In this document: piece after piece, positions 36,165 to 45,672 of the stretch
Numbering within the stretch: position 1 is the first letter of the stretch
Layout: every line of letters starts with the position of its first letter
Source: Promethearchaeota archaeon
GTDB lineage: Archaea; Asgardarchaeota; Lokiarchaeia; Sigynarchaeales; SOKP01
Direction: 5' to 3'
DNA: 64,000 nt
Assembly (NCBI GenBank): GCA_019058515.1
Contig: JAHPYY010000171.1
Coordinates: 47,927-111,926 of the forward strand
Made by a program: the position numbers and the translations under genes
The notes under the pieces: generated by a model
What the model saw: only the letters and a program-made list of their open reading frames with translations
Told to the model about the DNA's origin: nothing
The model's database searches: none

Positions 36165-39155
36165 TTGACTATTTCTTTTACCAATTCGTTTTCTATAACG
36201 GAATTTATTAGGACCTTATCTACGAATTTATCCGAGTTATATCTATTGCTCGATAAAAATGGGGTAATTTGCGATTTTATTGGAGATCCTTCTCTAATTT
36301 TCATTCATTTTAAGAATTTAATAGGTCACAATATTCAAGAATTGTTTTTAGAGGGAAAAAAACAAGTACTTAAGAGCACCTTCGAACGCACATTTTCCTC
36401 TCGTCAAACCCAAAGTGTCGAGATTTCTTTAAATTCTGAAAATTTATTGAAGATTTTCGAATGTAAATTTATCTTGTACAATAATGTTACTGTTTTGATG
36501 GTAGTTAGGGATGTATCTAAACAAAAAATTGTAGAATTAAAGTTAAACGATTTTAAATCCAGTTATCAAGCATTTATTGAAAACTTAGATGGAATAGCAT
36601 ATCAAGGATACGAGGATTTTAGTGCTGTGTTTTTTCACGGGGCGATCGAAAAAATAACTGGATATAAAGAAAGTGAATTTCTGGATGGTAGTATTAGATG
36701 GGACTCGATAATTCATCCTAAAGATAGAGATCGAGTAAACAACATTGTTAAGGAATTTAATAATAGTAATCGGACATCAAACTCAAAAGAGTACAGAATA
36801 ATTCGAAAGGATGGGGATATTCGATGGGTTTTAACTCGCTATAGGAAGTTTTACGACGAAATCAATAAGAAAAATGGAACCAGGGGGATAATTTTTGACA
36901 TTACTGAAAGAAAAGCAGCTGAGCGTCAATTAAAAGAATCGGAAGGGAAATATAGAATGCTTTACGATAAAGCTCCTTTTGGAATAGCGCTTTTTAATCT
37001 AGAAGGTGTTATTGTCGATTGTAACAGAGAACTTGAAACTATTACGGGATATACCTCCGAAGAGCTACTAAATAGAAATTTCTTAGATTTTTCACTTTAT
37101 GTTCAACCTGAGGATCAAAATTATCAAGAAAGAAAAGAGCTCCTTGACAGAGGAATAAGTCCATTAGACAGAGAAGTTCAATTGTTTAAGAAAGATGGAA
37201 ATCAATTTTGGGCTAAAACTCAGATAAATCGCATTCAATTATCTGATGGCATGTACATTCAAGCTATTATTCAAGATATCACCGAAAAAAAAGTTGCTGA
37301 AGAAAAGCTAAAGGAGTCTGAGGAAAATTATCGATTCCTCGTTGAAAATGCTCAAGAAGGGATCTGGACAATTGATACGAATGCTAAGACTACCTATACA
37401 AATGAAAGAATGGCGGAAATGTTAGGGTATACTGTGGATGAAATGCTTGGAAAGCAATTGTTTGACTTTATGGATGAACAAAGCGTAACCCATGCAAAAC
37501 AACAGTTAGAATTAAGGAGACAGGGCGTAAAACAAACATATTTACGAGATTTCATTCGGAAAGACGGAAATAATATAACATCTAGTTTAGAAACAGCTCC
37601 AATTTTAAATAAAGAGGGAAAATATCTAGGTGCCATCGCTTGCGTTATTGACATTACTGAGCATAAAAAAGCCGAAGAAAAATTGAAAGAATCTGAAGAA
37701 AAGTTCCGCACCATCACAGAACAATCGTTAACGGGAATTGCTATTCTACAAGATGATATATTTAAATATATGAATCAGCAATTTGCAGAAATTTATGCAT
37801 ATTCTGTTGAAGAATTAACTTCTAAACCTAATCAATATGTAAAAATTACTCATCCCGATGATCGTGACTTTGTAATTGACCAAGCCACCAAAAAACAAAA
37901 AGGTATAGGGGATGTAATTCAGCAGTACCAATTTCGTGGACTTAAAAAAACTGGAGAGACAATTTGGATCGAAATATTATCCAAAACTATTACCTACAAC
38001 GGAAAACTTGCAGATCTATTATCTATTATTGACATCACTGAGCGTAAGGATTTTGAGGAAAAACTAAGAGAGTCTGAGGAAAAATTCAGAAATATTGCGG
38101 AGCAAACCTTCCTGGGGATTATGATAGTTCAAGAAGATGGACCTGTAAAATATGTTAACCAAGGAATGGCGGATATGTATGGTTATTCTATTGAGGAAGC
38201 CTTAAGCTGGAATCCATTCGATGTAACTAAAGTCATCGCCCCCGAATCGCTAAAAACGGTAATGAAGTATAGGAAATCGATAAAAGACGGTAATCCAGCT
38301 CATTTCCCTATGCTAGGTATGAAAAAATCAGGTGAAAAATTTTGGGTGGATCATATTTCTAAAATTATATCCTACAATGGTAAACGAGCAGAATTAATCT
38401 CGCAAGTAGACATTAACGACCGAATGAACCTTCAACAAGAGTTAATAAAGTTAAATAACCTCAAGTCTGAATTATTAAGACGAACATCTCACGAACTGAA
38501 AACTCCGTTAGTCTCGATTAAAGGTTTTACACAGCTGATATTATCTAAATACGGTGCGGCTATGAACCAAGACATGATGTCAATGTTACTGCTTATTAAA
38601 GATGGGTGTACTAGACTACAGAATTTAATACAAGACATATTAGAAGTTTCCAAACTTGAGTCTGGAAAAAGTCGTCTGAATAAAACCACAGAGAATTTAG
38701 CGTTCCTCATTCGCTATACGGTAAATTCCTTGCAACCTCAGTTGACATTCAGGGGTCAAACACTCACCCTTAATATTCACGAAAACTTAACCACAAAATT
38801 TGAGAAAGAGAAATTATACGAAGTTCTCGCCAATTTGCTCAGCAACGCAATCAAATACACCCCCCAAAAGGGTAAAATTGAAGTAAAAACTGAAATTGAA
38901 GGAGATTTTTTTAAAGTTTCCGTTAAAGATAATGGAATAGGGATTACACCAGAAGAAAAAGAACAAATTTTTCAGCAATTTGGAAAAATAGAGCGATTTG
39001 GTCAAGGGCACGATGTAATTTCAGAAGGTTCTGGTTTAGGATTATACATCTGCAAGAAAATAATTGAACTACATGCTGGGAAAATATGGGTCGAATCGGA
39101 AGGTAGAAATAAAGGTTCCACCTTCTATTTCACTATTCCAATTATTAAAGTATAG
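36165..39155 (+). CDS. Soluble six-PAS sensor histidine kinase
   Basis: 996 residues without membrane spans. There are six PAS-type sensor units (about 20-125, 130-250, 262-380, 386-505, 511-630 and 636-755), several with PAC tails DITERKAAE, DITEKKVAE, DITEHKKAE and DITERKDFE. A HisKA domain follows with His776 in RRTSHELKTPLVSIKG, then HATPase motifs NLLSNAIKYTP, DNGIGI and GSGLGLYI. The kinase core is nearly identical to the protein at 12300-14210. The start is TTG 36165, six bases after a GGGGA ribosome-binding site; a seven-codon frame (MKFGDLF, 36145-36168) ends across it, which may couple the two. Confidence 0.93.
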   Translation: MTISFTNSFSITEFIRTLSTNLSELYLLLDKNGVICDFIGDPSLIFIHFKNLIGHNIQELFLEGKKQVLKSTFERTFSSRQTQSVEISLNSENLLKIFECKFILYNNVTVLMVVRDVSKQKIVELKLNDFKSSYQAFIENLDGIAYQGYEDFSAVFFHGAIEKITGYKESEFLDGSIRWDSIIHPKDRDRVNNIVKEFNNSNRTSNSKEYRIIRKDGDIRWVLTRYRKFYDEINKKNGTRGIIFDITERKAAERQLKESEGKYRMLYDKAPFGIALFNLEGVIVDCNRELETITGYTSEELLNRNFLDFSLYVQPEDQNYQERKELLDRGISPLDREVQLFKKDGNQFWAKTQINRIQLSDGMYIQAIIQDITEKKVAEEKLKESEENYRFLVENAQEGIWTIDTNAKTTYTNERMAEMLGYTVDEMLGKQLFDFMDEQSVTHAKQQLELRRQGVKQTYLRDFIRKDGNNITSSLETAPILNKEGKYLGAIACVIDITEHKKAEEKLKESEEKFRTITEQSLTGIAILQDDIFKYMNQQFAEIYAYSVEELTSKPNQYVKITHPDDRDFVIDQATKKQKGIGDVIQQYQFRGLKKTGETIWIEILSKTITYNGKLADLLSIIDITERKDFEEKLRESEEKFRNIAEQTFLGIMIVQEDGPVKYVNQGMADMYGYSIEEALSWNPFDVTKVIAPESLKTVMKYRKSIKDGNPAHFPMLGMKKSGEKFWVDHISKIISYNGKRAELISQVDINDRMNLQQELIKLNNLKSELLRRTSHELKTPLVSIKGFTQLILSKYGAAMNQDMMSMLLLIKDGCTRLQNLIQDILEVSKLESGKSRLNKTTENLAFLIRYTVNSLQPQLTFRGQTLTLNIHENLTTKFEKEKLYEVLANLLSNAIKYTPQKGKIEVKTEIEGDFFKVSVKDNGIGITPEEKEQIFQQFGKIERFGQGHDVISEGSGLGLYICKKIIELHAGKIWVESEGRNKGSTFYFTIPIIKV

Positions 39156-39159
39156 TTTC

Positions 39160-39846
39160 TTACGGTAACTTTAGTAGTATTTTTCTCAGATGTTTGTAAA
39201 TTTTACTTGAAATTATAACAGTCTGGAATAACCATGAATCTAATGCAATCAAGGTCAACCATTCGCTTACTTTAATTATAGGAGCAAAAATAGATGGTAG
39301 AATTGGAATTTGGAATAAAAGCACCACATGTACTCCAAAAAATAACGCTGTAAATACGCTAAATATTCCTTGCATATTTGATACTTTTGGGGTTTTGAAA
39401 CTGATATAACCATATAGTATGAAATAGGAAAACGCTCCTATAAAATAGATGTTTGCTGATAGCCCATGAGCTAAAAGAGAGATATTATAAGGAAATAAAC
39501 CTACAAAGATTAATCCGATAGTTGCGATGATTCCAATTATTTGTAAAACTTGAATTTCCTTGATTGGCCCTCCTTTTTTTCTCAAGTTTCTTACTACATA
39601 AAGTTGGAATCCGATGTTCAAAACTCCAGATACAACTAAACCTAAATTGAATATGATATTTGCACCGTTCGGACCAATTCCTAGATCGCTAATCCAATTC
39701 GTGAAAAAGGTAAAGGTCGGATCGGTCGCAATATAGAGTAAATAGGCTGTAATAACAGAAAAGATCGAGACTATGACACTTAACAACCCAAATATCACTC
39801 CATTGATTTTTTCAAACCATAAAAAGAACTTCACATCAAAATTCAA
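39160..39846 (-). CDS. DUF998-like six-span membrane protein
   Basis: 228 residues with about six hydrophobic spans. The motif after span 1-2, TNWISDLGIGPNGANIIFNLGL, is the DUF998 signature (SDLG.GP.A..FN.gl); shortened here to ISDLGIGPNGANIIFN. DUF998 proteins are membrane proteins of unknown function common in archaea. The gene is convergent with the six-PAS kinase (5-base gap). No export signal or catalytic residue is visible. Confidence 0.8.
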   Translation of the reverse strand: MNFDVKFFLWFEKINGVIFGLLSVIVSIFSVITAYLLYIATDPTFTFFTNWISDLGIGPNGANIIFNLGLVVSGVLNIGFQLYVVRNLRKKGGPIKEIQVLQIIGIIATIGLIFVGLFPYNISLLAHGLSANIYFIGAFSYFILYGYISFKTPKVSNMQGIFSVFTALFFGVHVVLLFQIPILPSIFAPIIKVSEWLTLIALDSWLFQTVIISSKIYKHLRKILLKLP

Positions 39847-39974
39847 TCAAACCATCCCCATCTAAAATAATAATATGGTTCCCACTATTAAATGTATGTG
39901 GTGATAAAAATATCCCAAAAACCATTATAACTTTACAATTATCTTCTAAGAAAAACGAGGTAATTATTTGTATT

Positions 39975-42863
39975 TTAAATTTTTATATAGATAGCGGGTT
40001 TGTAGGGTTTTGACTTGATAGCCCTACCTTCAGGATCGAACTGCGAATTAATTTCGATTGAACTATTTGTCTTTTTCTCGATATGGGATTTGTAATTTGA
40101 CAGCGAAACTTCTTCATTTATTTGTAGCATTTCTTTTTTTCTCGCTTGATCTCTTAGTTGACCTTTCACATATGAGACTACTTCTTTATCGAGTTTAATT
40201 TTTTTACTGCGTCGAAGTTCGGCTATTACCTTATCAAAATTATTCCCCTTAGTTATCATGATCTCTTGGACTAAATATTTCCAATCGGGAGCTGTGTATA
40301 AATACACCTTTTCTATAGTATTTTGTTTGATTACTTTTCTTATATTTTGAATATCTTCGATGACCTGTTCAATATAATCGAATTCTCTCTCAAAGTCCGG
40401 TAATACATAAGTCTCATCTAATGAATTCCATATTTGGGTTGAAATTAACCCTTCAAATCCGGTTTTACTCCATAGTTCTTCACAAATATGAGGGATTGTT
40501 AAAGATAAGACTTCTAACCAATGAGGTAGAACGATTCTAAAGAAAATTAGGAATTCCTCTTTTATTTCGGAAAACTTCTCCGCTTCTTGAATTAAATTGA
40601 AAGTGTCGTAAAAAGCAACTTGAAGATATCTTCTTAGATTGAAACTGCTAATAGATTCTTCTATTAATTCGAAAATCCTCCAAATTTTCGATATAGTGAC
40701 TTTGAGCAGTGGTTGAGTGAGATTTTGATATTTGCCCTCAATGTTTTGCGATAATTCTATGTTTTTTTCCATAAAGCTGTAAAACCTAGTTAAATGGCTT
40801 CTCGTAGATTGAATCTCCACCGCTCTCCAATCCACTTTTATCCCGAAATCTGCACTATGTGTTATGAAAAACCTAAATAAGTCTGCTGAGTACTTTTCCT
40901 TGATATCTGCTAAGTTTATGACATTACCCTTAGATTTACCCATTTTCTGCCCTTCTCTTATTAAGGGCTCTATTAAACTCACGGTTCTAGGCCAATGATT
41001 TTCCGGAAAAATAGCTACGTGGTGGAAAATGTAAAAACTTAGGTGATTAGATATGTGCATTATAGCAGTGTGACGGTGATCGACAGGATACCAATATAAG
41101 AACTCTGATTGTAATTCTTTAATAAACTCTACATCTAAGTTAATTGAATTTGCGATTTCTTCTAAGTTTCCTTTATTAAGGTAAATGTAATCGAAGAATT
41201 CTAACGTTAATTGCTCGGGTTTGATTTGATACTGTTTTATCTTATGTATAATTGTGTAGAATGCCATGTATATCGTAGAATCGCTTAACGATTCGATTAT
41301 CCATTCTTTATTAAGAGGAAATTTGGTTCCTAACCCCCTTTTGCGAGCGCAAGGTCGTTTTTCTAACCAATTAAAAATGTTTTCGAAGTTTAACCTGTAC
41401 TTATTAGGAACTATGTCCATGGTATTTAAGCATTTAAAAGCTTTTTCTTTCCAATCTCCAGCGTTGAAATTGAGGAACCATTGATCTTTTAATATTGAAA
41501 CGATAACAGTTTCTCCACACTTACACCTTAGATTTTTTGTTACAGGAACATATAGCCTATCGGCTTCATTTTCCTCAATTAAGTCCAAAGAAACTTGTAG
41601 AGCAGCGTCGCTAACACTCATTCCCTCGTATTTTCCGCATTTTTCGTTAAGCACGCCATTATAAAACTCTTCTTTATAATTTTCACTCGTCGCTAAATCT
41701 AATCCTTCTGTGTCCAATTGAGTCTTTACACAATACTTTTCGCAATACATTTTAGCGGGAAAGTCCTTAAACCCCTTTAATTCAATAATCGCAATGGGAT
41801 ATATTAGCTCAATTTCTCTCTCGTTTAATCCAAATTCCTTGATTACCTGTTTATTCTTTTGTAAATCTAACAGTGCCCGATAATCGTATGGGGCATGAGC
41901 TGGTACAGAATATACTACTCCTGTAGCTGTAGCGGTGTCAACGAAATCTCCAGGTAGAATAGGTATTTCTTTCATCCTAAAAATGTCAGCAGCTTTTTTT
42001 CCAACAATTTCCTCTCCCTTAAACTTTTTGAGAACTACTACAACCTTATTCTGATTTTCTAGCAAAAAGGTCGCTTCCTCGGATACAAACCAATTCTCGT
42101 TATTAACAGAGGCTTTTACATACTTTCCATTGGGTTTAATCCATATGTTCGTTACCCCATAAATTGTTTCTGGTCGTAATGTGGAAGCAACTAAAAATCC
42201 ATCTTCAAAAGGAAATTTAATACATACGAACTCGTTGATATTTAAGTCCAACTCATCTCCGCTCGAGATATCATCCTCTCCAACTGCATTTTTATCGCAA
42301 GGGCAATATAGAATAGGATATTCTCCTTTCTCAATATATCCCAATTCGTTTAAATGGTGATATTGCCATTCGATAAATCGATTGTAGACTTTATCGCCCG
42401 TAGTAAATTCTCTTCTCCAATCGAGGCTCATCCCTATTGAATTTAAGTCAACCTTCATCTTCTCTGAAAAATATTTGACTACATTCCACGGATCAACGAA
42501 GGATTGCACGATTTTATTAGCGAGATTTTTATCTTCTGTGTGAATTCGGACGTATTCAGTTATTCTGTTGATAACTTCCTCGTCACCTCTTTCAATTGAA
42601 GAGGAGATCGCTAATACAGGAGTCCCAGTTATGTGGAAAGCCATTGGAAAAAGAACATTGTATCCTTTTGCTCTATAATACCTCGCAAACACGTCACCGT
42701 TTACATAACTACGACCGTGACCAATGTGCATTGTTCCAGAAGCGTATGGATAAGGAACCGTGATGAATTTTTTAGGTTTCTGGGCAATAGGGTTAGCTTC
42801 AAATACCTTTTTATCCTTCCAAATTGATTGCCATTTTTTCTCTATTTTCTGAGCGTCGTACAT
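39975..42863 (-). CDS. leuS: Leucyl-tRNA synthetase (archaeal type)
   Basis: 962 residues, the usual size of archaeal/eukaryotic LeuRS. The HIGH motif is H46-I-G-H49 in YASGTMHIGHGRS, the KMSKS motif is KMGKSKGNV near residue 642, and the CP1 editing insertion lies between them (around TATGVVYSVPAHAPYDYRAL, in part). It charges tRNA-Leu in the cytosol. The gene is alone on its strand. A strongly structured inverted-repeat element sits about 130-210 bases upstream of the start (see 42994-43071), and could act on its expression. Confidence 0.97.
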   Translation of the reverse strand: MYDAQKIEKKWQSIWKDKKVFEANPIAQKPKKFITVPYPYASGTMHIGHGRSYVNGDVFARYYRAKGYNVLFPMAFHITGTPVLAISSSIERGDEEVINRITEYVRIHTEDKNLANKIVQSFVDPWNVVKYFSEKMKVDLNSIGMSLDWRREFTTGDKVYNRFIEWQYHHLNELGYIEKGEYPILYCPCDKNAVGEDDISSGDELDLNINEFVCIKFPFEDGFLVASTLRPETIYGVTNIWIKPNGKYVKASVNNENWFVSEEATFLLENQNKVVVVLKKFKGEEIVGKKAADIFRMKEIPILPGDFVDTATATGVVYSVPAHAPYDYRALLDLQKNKQVIKEFGLNEREIELIYPIAIIELKGFKDFPAKMYCEKYCVKTQLDTEGLDLATSENYKEEFYNGVLNEKCGKYEGMSVSDAALQVSLDLIEENEADRLYVPVTKNLRCKCGETVIVSILKDQWFLNFNAGDWKEKAFKCLNTMDIVPNKYRLNFENIFNWLEKRPCARKRGLGTKFPLNKEWIIESLSDSTIYMAFYTIIHKIKQYQIKPEQLTLEFFDYIYLNKGNLEEIANSINLDVEFIKELQSEFLYWYPVDHRHTAIMHISNHLSFYIFHHVAIFPENHWPRTVSLIEPLIREGQKMGKSKGNVINLADIKEKYSADLFRFFITHSADFGIKVDWRAVEIQSTRSHLTRFYSFMEKNIELSQNIEGKYQNLTQPLLKVTISKIWRIFELIEESISSFNLRRYLQVAFYDTFNLIQEAEKFSEIKEEFLIFFRIVLPHWLEVLSLTIPHICEELWSKTGFEGLISTQIWNSLDETYVLPDFEREFDYIEQVIEDIQNIRKVIKQNTIEKVYLYTAPDWKYLVQEIMITKGNNFDKVIAELRRSKKIKLDKEVVSYVKGQLRDQARKKEMLQINEEVSLSNYKSHIEKKTNSSIEINSQFDPEGRAIKSKPYKPAIYIKI

Positions 42864-42993
42864 TTTTCGTTAACTCTTATTAATATTTTCGATTCGAATC
42901 CTAAATTAATCTCCTTCTTTTAGTTGTTTCTACGCGATCAAATCCAGATATGTTTAAGAAAGAGAAAGTAGGATTTAAATCGCTTATTTCAAC

Positions 42994-43071
42994 AACAATA
43001 AAGCTAACTGAGTGCCATACTCAACGATATGCGGTAATCCTCGTAATATGGTGAAATTAGCTTTTATTGTT
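42994..43071. repeat. 78-base imperfect inverted repeat enclosing two small hairpins
   Basis: AACAATAAAGCTAA (42994-43007) pairs with TTAGCTTTTATTGTT (43057-43071) with a single bulge. The 49-base interior contains GAGT-gccat-ACTC (43010-43022) and a GG-taat-CC hairpin, so the whole folds as a three-way junction. It lies in the 304-base spacer between leuS and the 43168-43950 gene, about 130 bases before the leuS start on its strand. It could be a small miniature repeat element, an RNA leader of leuS or a non-coding RNA. The rest of the spacer is AT-rich and empty. Confidence 0.4.
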
Positions 43072-43167
43072 TTCATACTGAATAATAATAGTATTTCTTG
43101 TATTTAATAATTAACAAATCTCTATGCTTTTGATAAATGTAAAAATACACAAAAAAAAAAAAGGAAT

Positions 43168-43950
43168 TCAATCTCGAAAACCGTAATAGAATTGTATAAC
43201 CAACAACAGAGTTTCTTTTACGGAAAAAGTGTAGATTGGAAGTATTTGGATTGAGTAATCTATTGTAAAGGTATATAATAACAGAGAAACTAACATTGAG
43301 ATGATCGCTATTATAGAAATGATGTTTCGGCCAATCATATGCTTCATCGTTTTTTCTTCTTTAAGCACTTCCTCTAAAATCTCAATTGTTGTTAATCCTG
43401 CTTGTTCATCTACTTTCTCTATTTTCTTTTTGATTCCTTTTTTAACTCGCTTTATACTAATGTTCCTAAAGAAAACGCCGATAAAAAACACTATCACTAT
43501 TAAGAGCAACTCAAGTAATGTATTAGTTGCCTCAAATGGGACCGAAACCCATAATGTGTTAATTAAAACTATTAAAATCAAAATAATTACTAAGGAAATT
43601 CTAACAGTATATCTTGGTAGGTATAAGGGATACTTTTCTTCCTCTTCTTCGATTTCTTCGGTTCTTTCTTCTTTTATCTCTTTAATCACTTCCTCAATGG
43701 TCTCTTTTCCTCCTTTTCTTGCTTGAAAGTAAAAAGCAACTAGAACAAAAATTACATTGATAATAAGTGGGGGGATGTTACCATTTGCGAGCAAATACTG
43801 AAACGGAAAAGTTATAATCAATAATGTCACGAATGCTCTAACAGTTCCCCGTGGCATACCTAAGGGTTCTCCATGTATCATACCATCCTTTCCAAACCGT
43901 TTAACAATTAACCATATTGAAAGCAATCCTGCTAAGATCCAGGTAATCAT
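43168..43950 (-). CDS. Multi-span membrane protein with a charged central segment
   Basis: 260 residues, not recognised as a named family. About five hydrophobic spans are split by a strongly acidic, helical cytosolic stretch (ETIEEVIKEIKEERTEE, residues ~85-110). The N-terminal motif GEPLGMPRGTVRAFVTLLII is a recurring LPRGxVRA membrane-entry signature of small archaeal and bacterial membrane proteins. It is divergent from the roadblock-GTPase gene (210-base gap), which hints, without proof, at a membrane partner for it. No enzymatic motif is seen. Confidence 0.65.
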   Translation of the reverse strand: MITWILAGLLSIWLIVKRFGKDGMIHGEPLGMPRGTVRAFVTLLIITFPFQYLLANGNIPPLIINVIFVLVAFYFQARKGGKETIEEVIKEIKEERTEEIEEEEEKYPLYLPRYTVRISLVIILILIVLINTLWVSVPFEATNTLLELLLIVIVFFIGVFFRNISIKRVKKGIKKKIEKVDEQAGLTTIEILEEVLKEEKTMKHMIGRNIISIIAIISMLVSLLLYTFTIDYSIQILPIYTFSVKETLLLVIQFYYGFRD

Positions 43951-44160
43951 TATTTCGAACCTCTAAAATTTAAGTAAGATTAGCTTAGAGTAATGTAAAA
44001 TGTATATTTAAACTTAATTTCGGTGTTGGAGGAAAATTTGACCTAAGATTTATTTTTTCCAATTAAAAGAATTCAAATATCTTCACTTTATAATTTTTAT
44101 ATATATTAAAAAACTATATTTGAGCCGTAAATACTTATTTTTACCTAATGGAATGGGAAC

Positions 44161-45354
44161 ATGTCGTATTACGATAAAGAAAGGATACACGCGTTATTTA
44201 AGTGGTACATGCAACAAGTGGGAAAATCGTTAATTTCTGTACTAATTGTTGGAAAAGACGGGTTAATGATCGACATTTTAACCCGAGATAAAGATAAATC
44301 TGATGAAAAGAGGTTTATAGGAGCTTTTAGCGCATTAGTTGATGTGATTCTAAAAAAAATTACAATAGATTTTGATTTAGGGACATTTGGAGCCGGTAGC
44401 TTCGATACGGACAAATATAGGTTCACTTTTTGCGAATCTGGGACCGAGTTTGTAGTAATAACCATTCTCGACCCATTAACTTTTGTTGATGAGGTGTTTC
44501 CATATACCTATATCGTTGCTGAAAAAGCGGCCCACATTATTGATGGAGATTTGCCTGTTAGCCCGGTGATTCCAAAATTAAAACGAGAGAGCGATATAGA
44601 GAAAGTCAAGTATAAAATGGATAATTACCGAAAAAAGTGGAGTCATTCGCCTGATTTTGTCTATAAACTCTCTCTAATTGGTGATGGGGGAGTGGGTAAA
44701 ACCTCAATCGTGAATAGATACATAAGTGGAGTCTTTATTGGTGATTATAGAGCCACAATTGGTGCGTTCATATCAAAAAAAGAAGTTAAATTCAAAGAAT
44801 TAGACACTTCCGTGCGTTTTTTAATCTGGGATTTAGCAGGACAAGAGCAATTCAAGCGACTTTGGCCCGACTACTTGTCGGATTCTAATGTAGGAATAAT
44901 AGTGTTTGATATAACTGACCCTAAATCTTTTGAAAATATAAATTATTATTATGAAACCTTAATAAAAGTAGCTTCTCCCAATCTACTAGTAGTTCTTGCG
45001 GGGAATAAAGCTGATTTGGAAAATGAACGTAGAATCTCAACTATGGAAGCACAAGAGCTTGCAGAAAAGTTAGGACTTTATTATGTTGAAACTTCGGCTA
45101 AAACCAGCGAAAATATCAATGAAATCTTCGAATGGATTTCCTTACAATTAATCGATCGAAACATAAAATGGGACGAATTGGAGTTAATGGGAGAGGTAGA
45201 TAGCAATAGCAAGTTCTTAATCTCAGAGTCCCAATTAAGATTTCTCGAGCAACATTTTATAAGGCAGTTGGATTTTGTTATTGATAAAAGCGAAATTCAA
45301 AAATATTTGAAATACCTTGATGTTTTAAAAACAATTGAGAAATCCAAATTATAA
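44161..45354 (+). CDS. Roadblock/longin-like domain fused to a Ras-like GTPase
   Basis: 397 residues. Residues ~1-135 form a roadblock/LC7- or longin-like alpha/beta unit (SLISVLIVGKDGLMIDIL, then EFVVITILDPLTFVDEVFP). A full G domain follows: G1 GDGGVGKTS from residue 174, then G3 WDLAGQEQ, G4 NKAD and G5 ETSAK. The closest look is Rab/Arf-like. The last ~60 residues are a helical tail (SQLRFLEQHFIRQLDFV) without a prenylation Cys. In bacteria and eukaryotes roadblock proteins act as partners or activators of small GTPases, so this is a regulator-switch pair on one chain. Confidence 0.9.
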   Translation: MSYYDKERIHALFKWYMQQVGKSLISVLIVGKDGLMIDILTRDKDKSDEKRFIGAFSALVDVILKKITIDFDLGTFGAGSFDTDKYRFTFCESGTEFVVITILDPLTFVDEVFPYTYIVAEKAAHIIDGDLPVSPVIPKLKRESDIEKVKYKMDNYRKKWSHSPDFVYKLSLIGDGGVGKTSIVNRYISGVFIGDYRATIGAFISKKEVKFKELDTSVRFLIWDLAGQEQFKRLWPDYLSDSNVGIIVFDITDPKSFENINYYYETLIKVASPNLLVVLAGNKADLENERRISTMEAQELAEKLGLYYVETSAKTSENINEIFEWISLQLIDRNIKWDELELMGEVDSNSKFLISESQLRFLEQHFIRQLDFVIDKSEIQKYLKYLDVLKTIEKSKL

Positions 45355-45465
45355 AAAAGTTGTTGTAATGATATGGACATATATGTAAATAATAATGGAA
45401 TATAAATATTCATCATAATTATTTACACTTAGATACAATATTTCATTGAAAAATTGAGAAAAACC

Positions 45466-45585
45466 ATGATCGATTATAGCCAATTTCTTAAAATGGACGG
45501 GAAAAAGAGAAAGGAACTAAGTGAAAAGGATTTAGAAATACTTCACGCCATTTTAATGGAAGAAATTTCCGTTATTACTCTATAA
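45466..45585 (+). CDS. Possible 39-residue small protein
   Basis: ATG 45466 to TAA 45583-45585, in the 318-base spacer between the GTPase and the M23-like gene. The product, beginning MIDYSQFLKMDGKKRKELSE, is highly charged and helical, with a pattern EKDLEILHAILMEEISVI. Codon use is compatible with coding, but the frame is short and no family is recognised. The remaining spacer (45586-45672) is empty. Confidence 0.35.
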   Translation: MIDYSQFLKMDGKKRKELSEKDLEILHAILMEEISVITL

Positions 45586-45672
45586 TTGCATTAGCATTTG
45601 ATATAGGGCTTCTTTATTCTAGGTTTATTTGTCATAGAACATCATGCTTAGAGATAATATCCTCTAAACTAG

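Noticed and set aside
42891..42900. GATTCGAATC resembling a tRNA T-arm
   Set aside because: It is only a 10-base palindrome; the flanking bases cannot form the 5-base T-stem or an acceptor stem.
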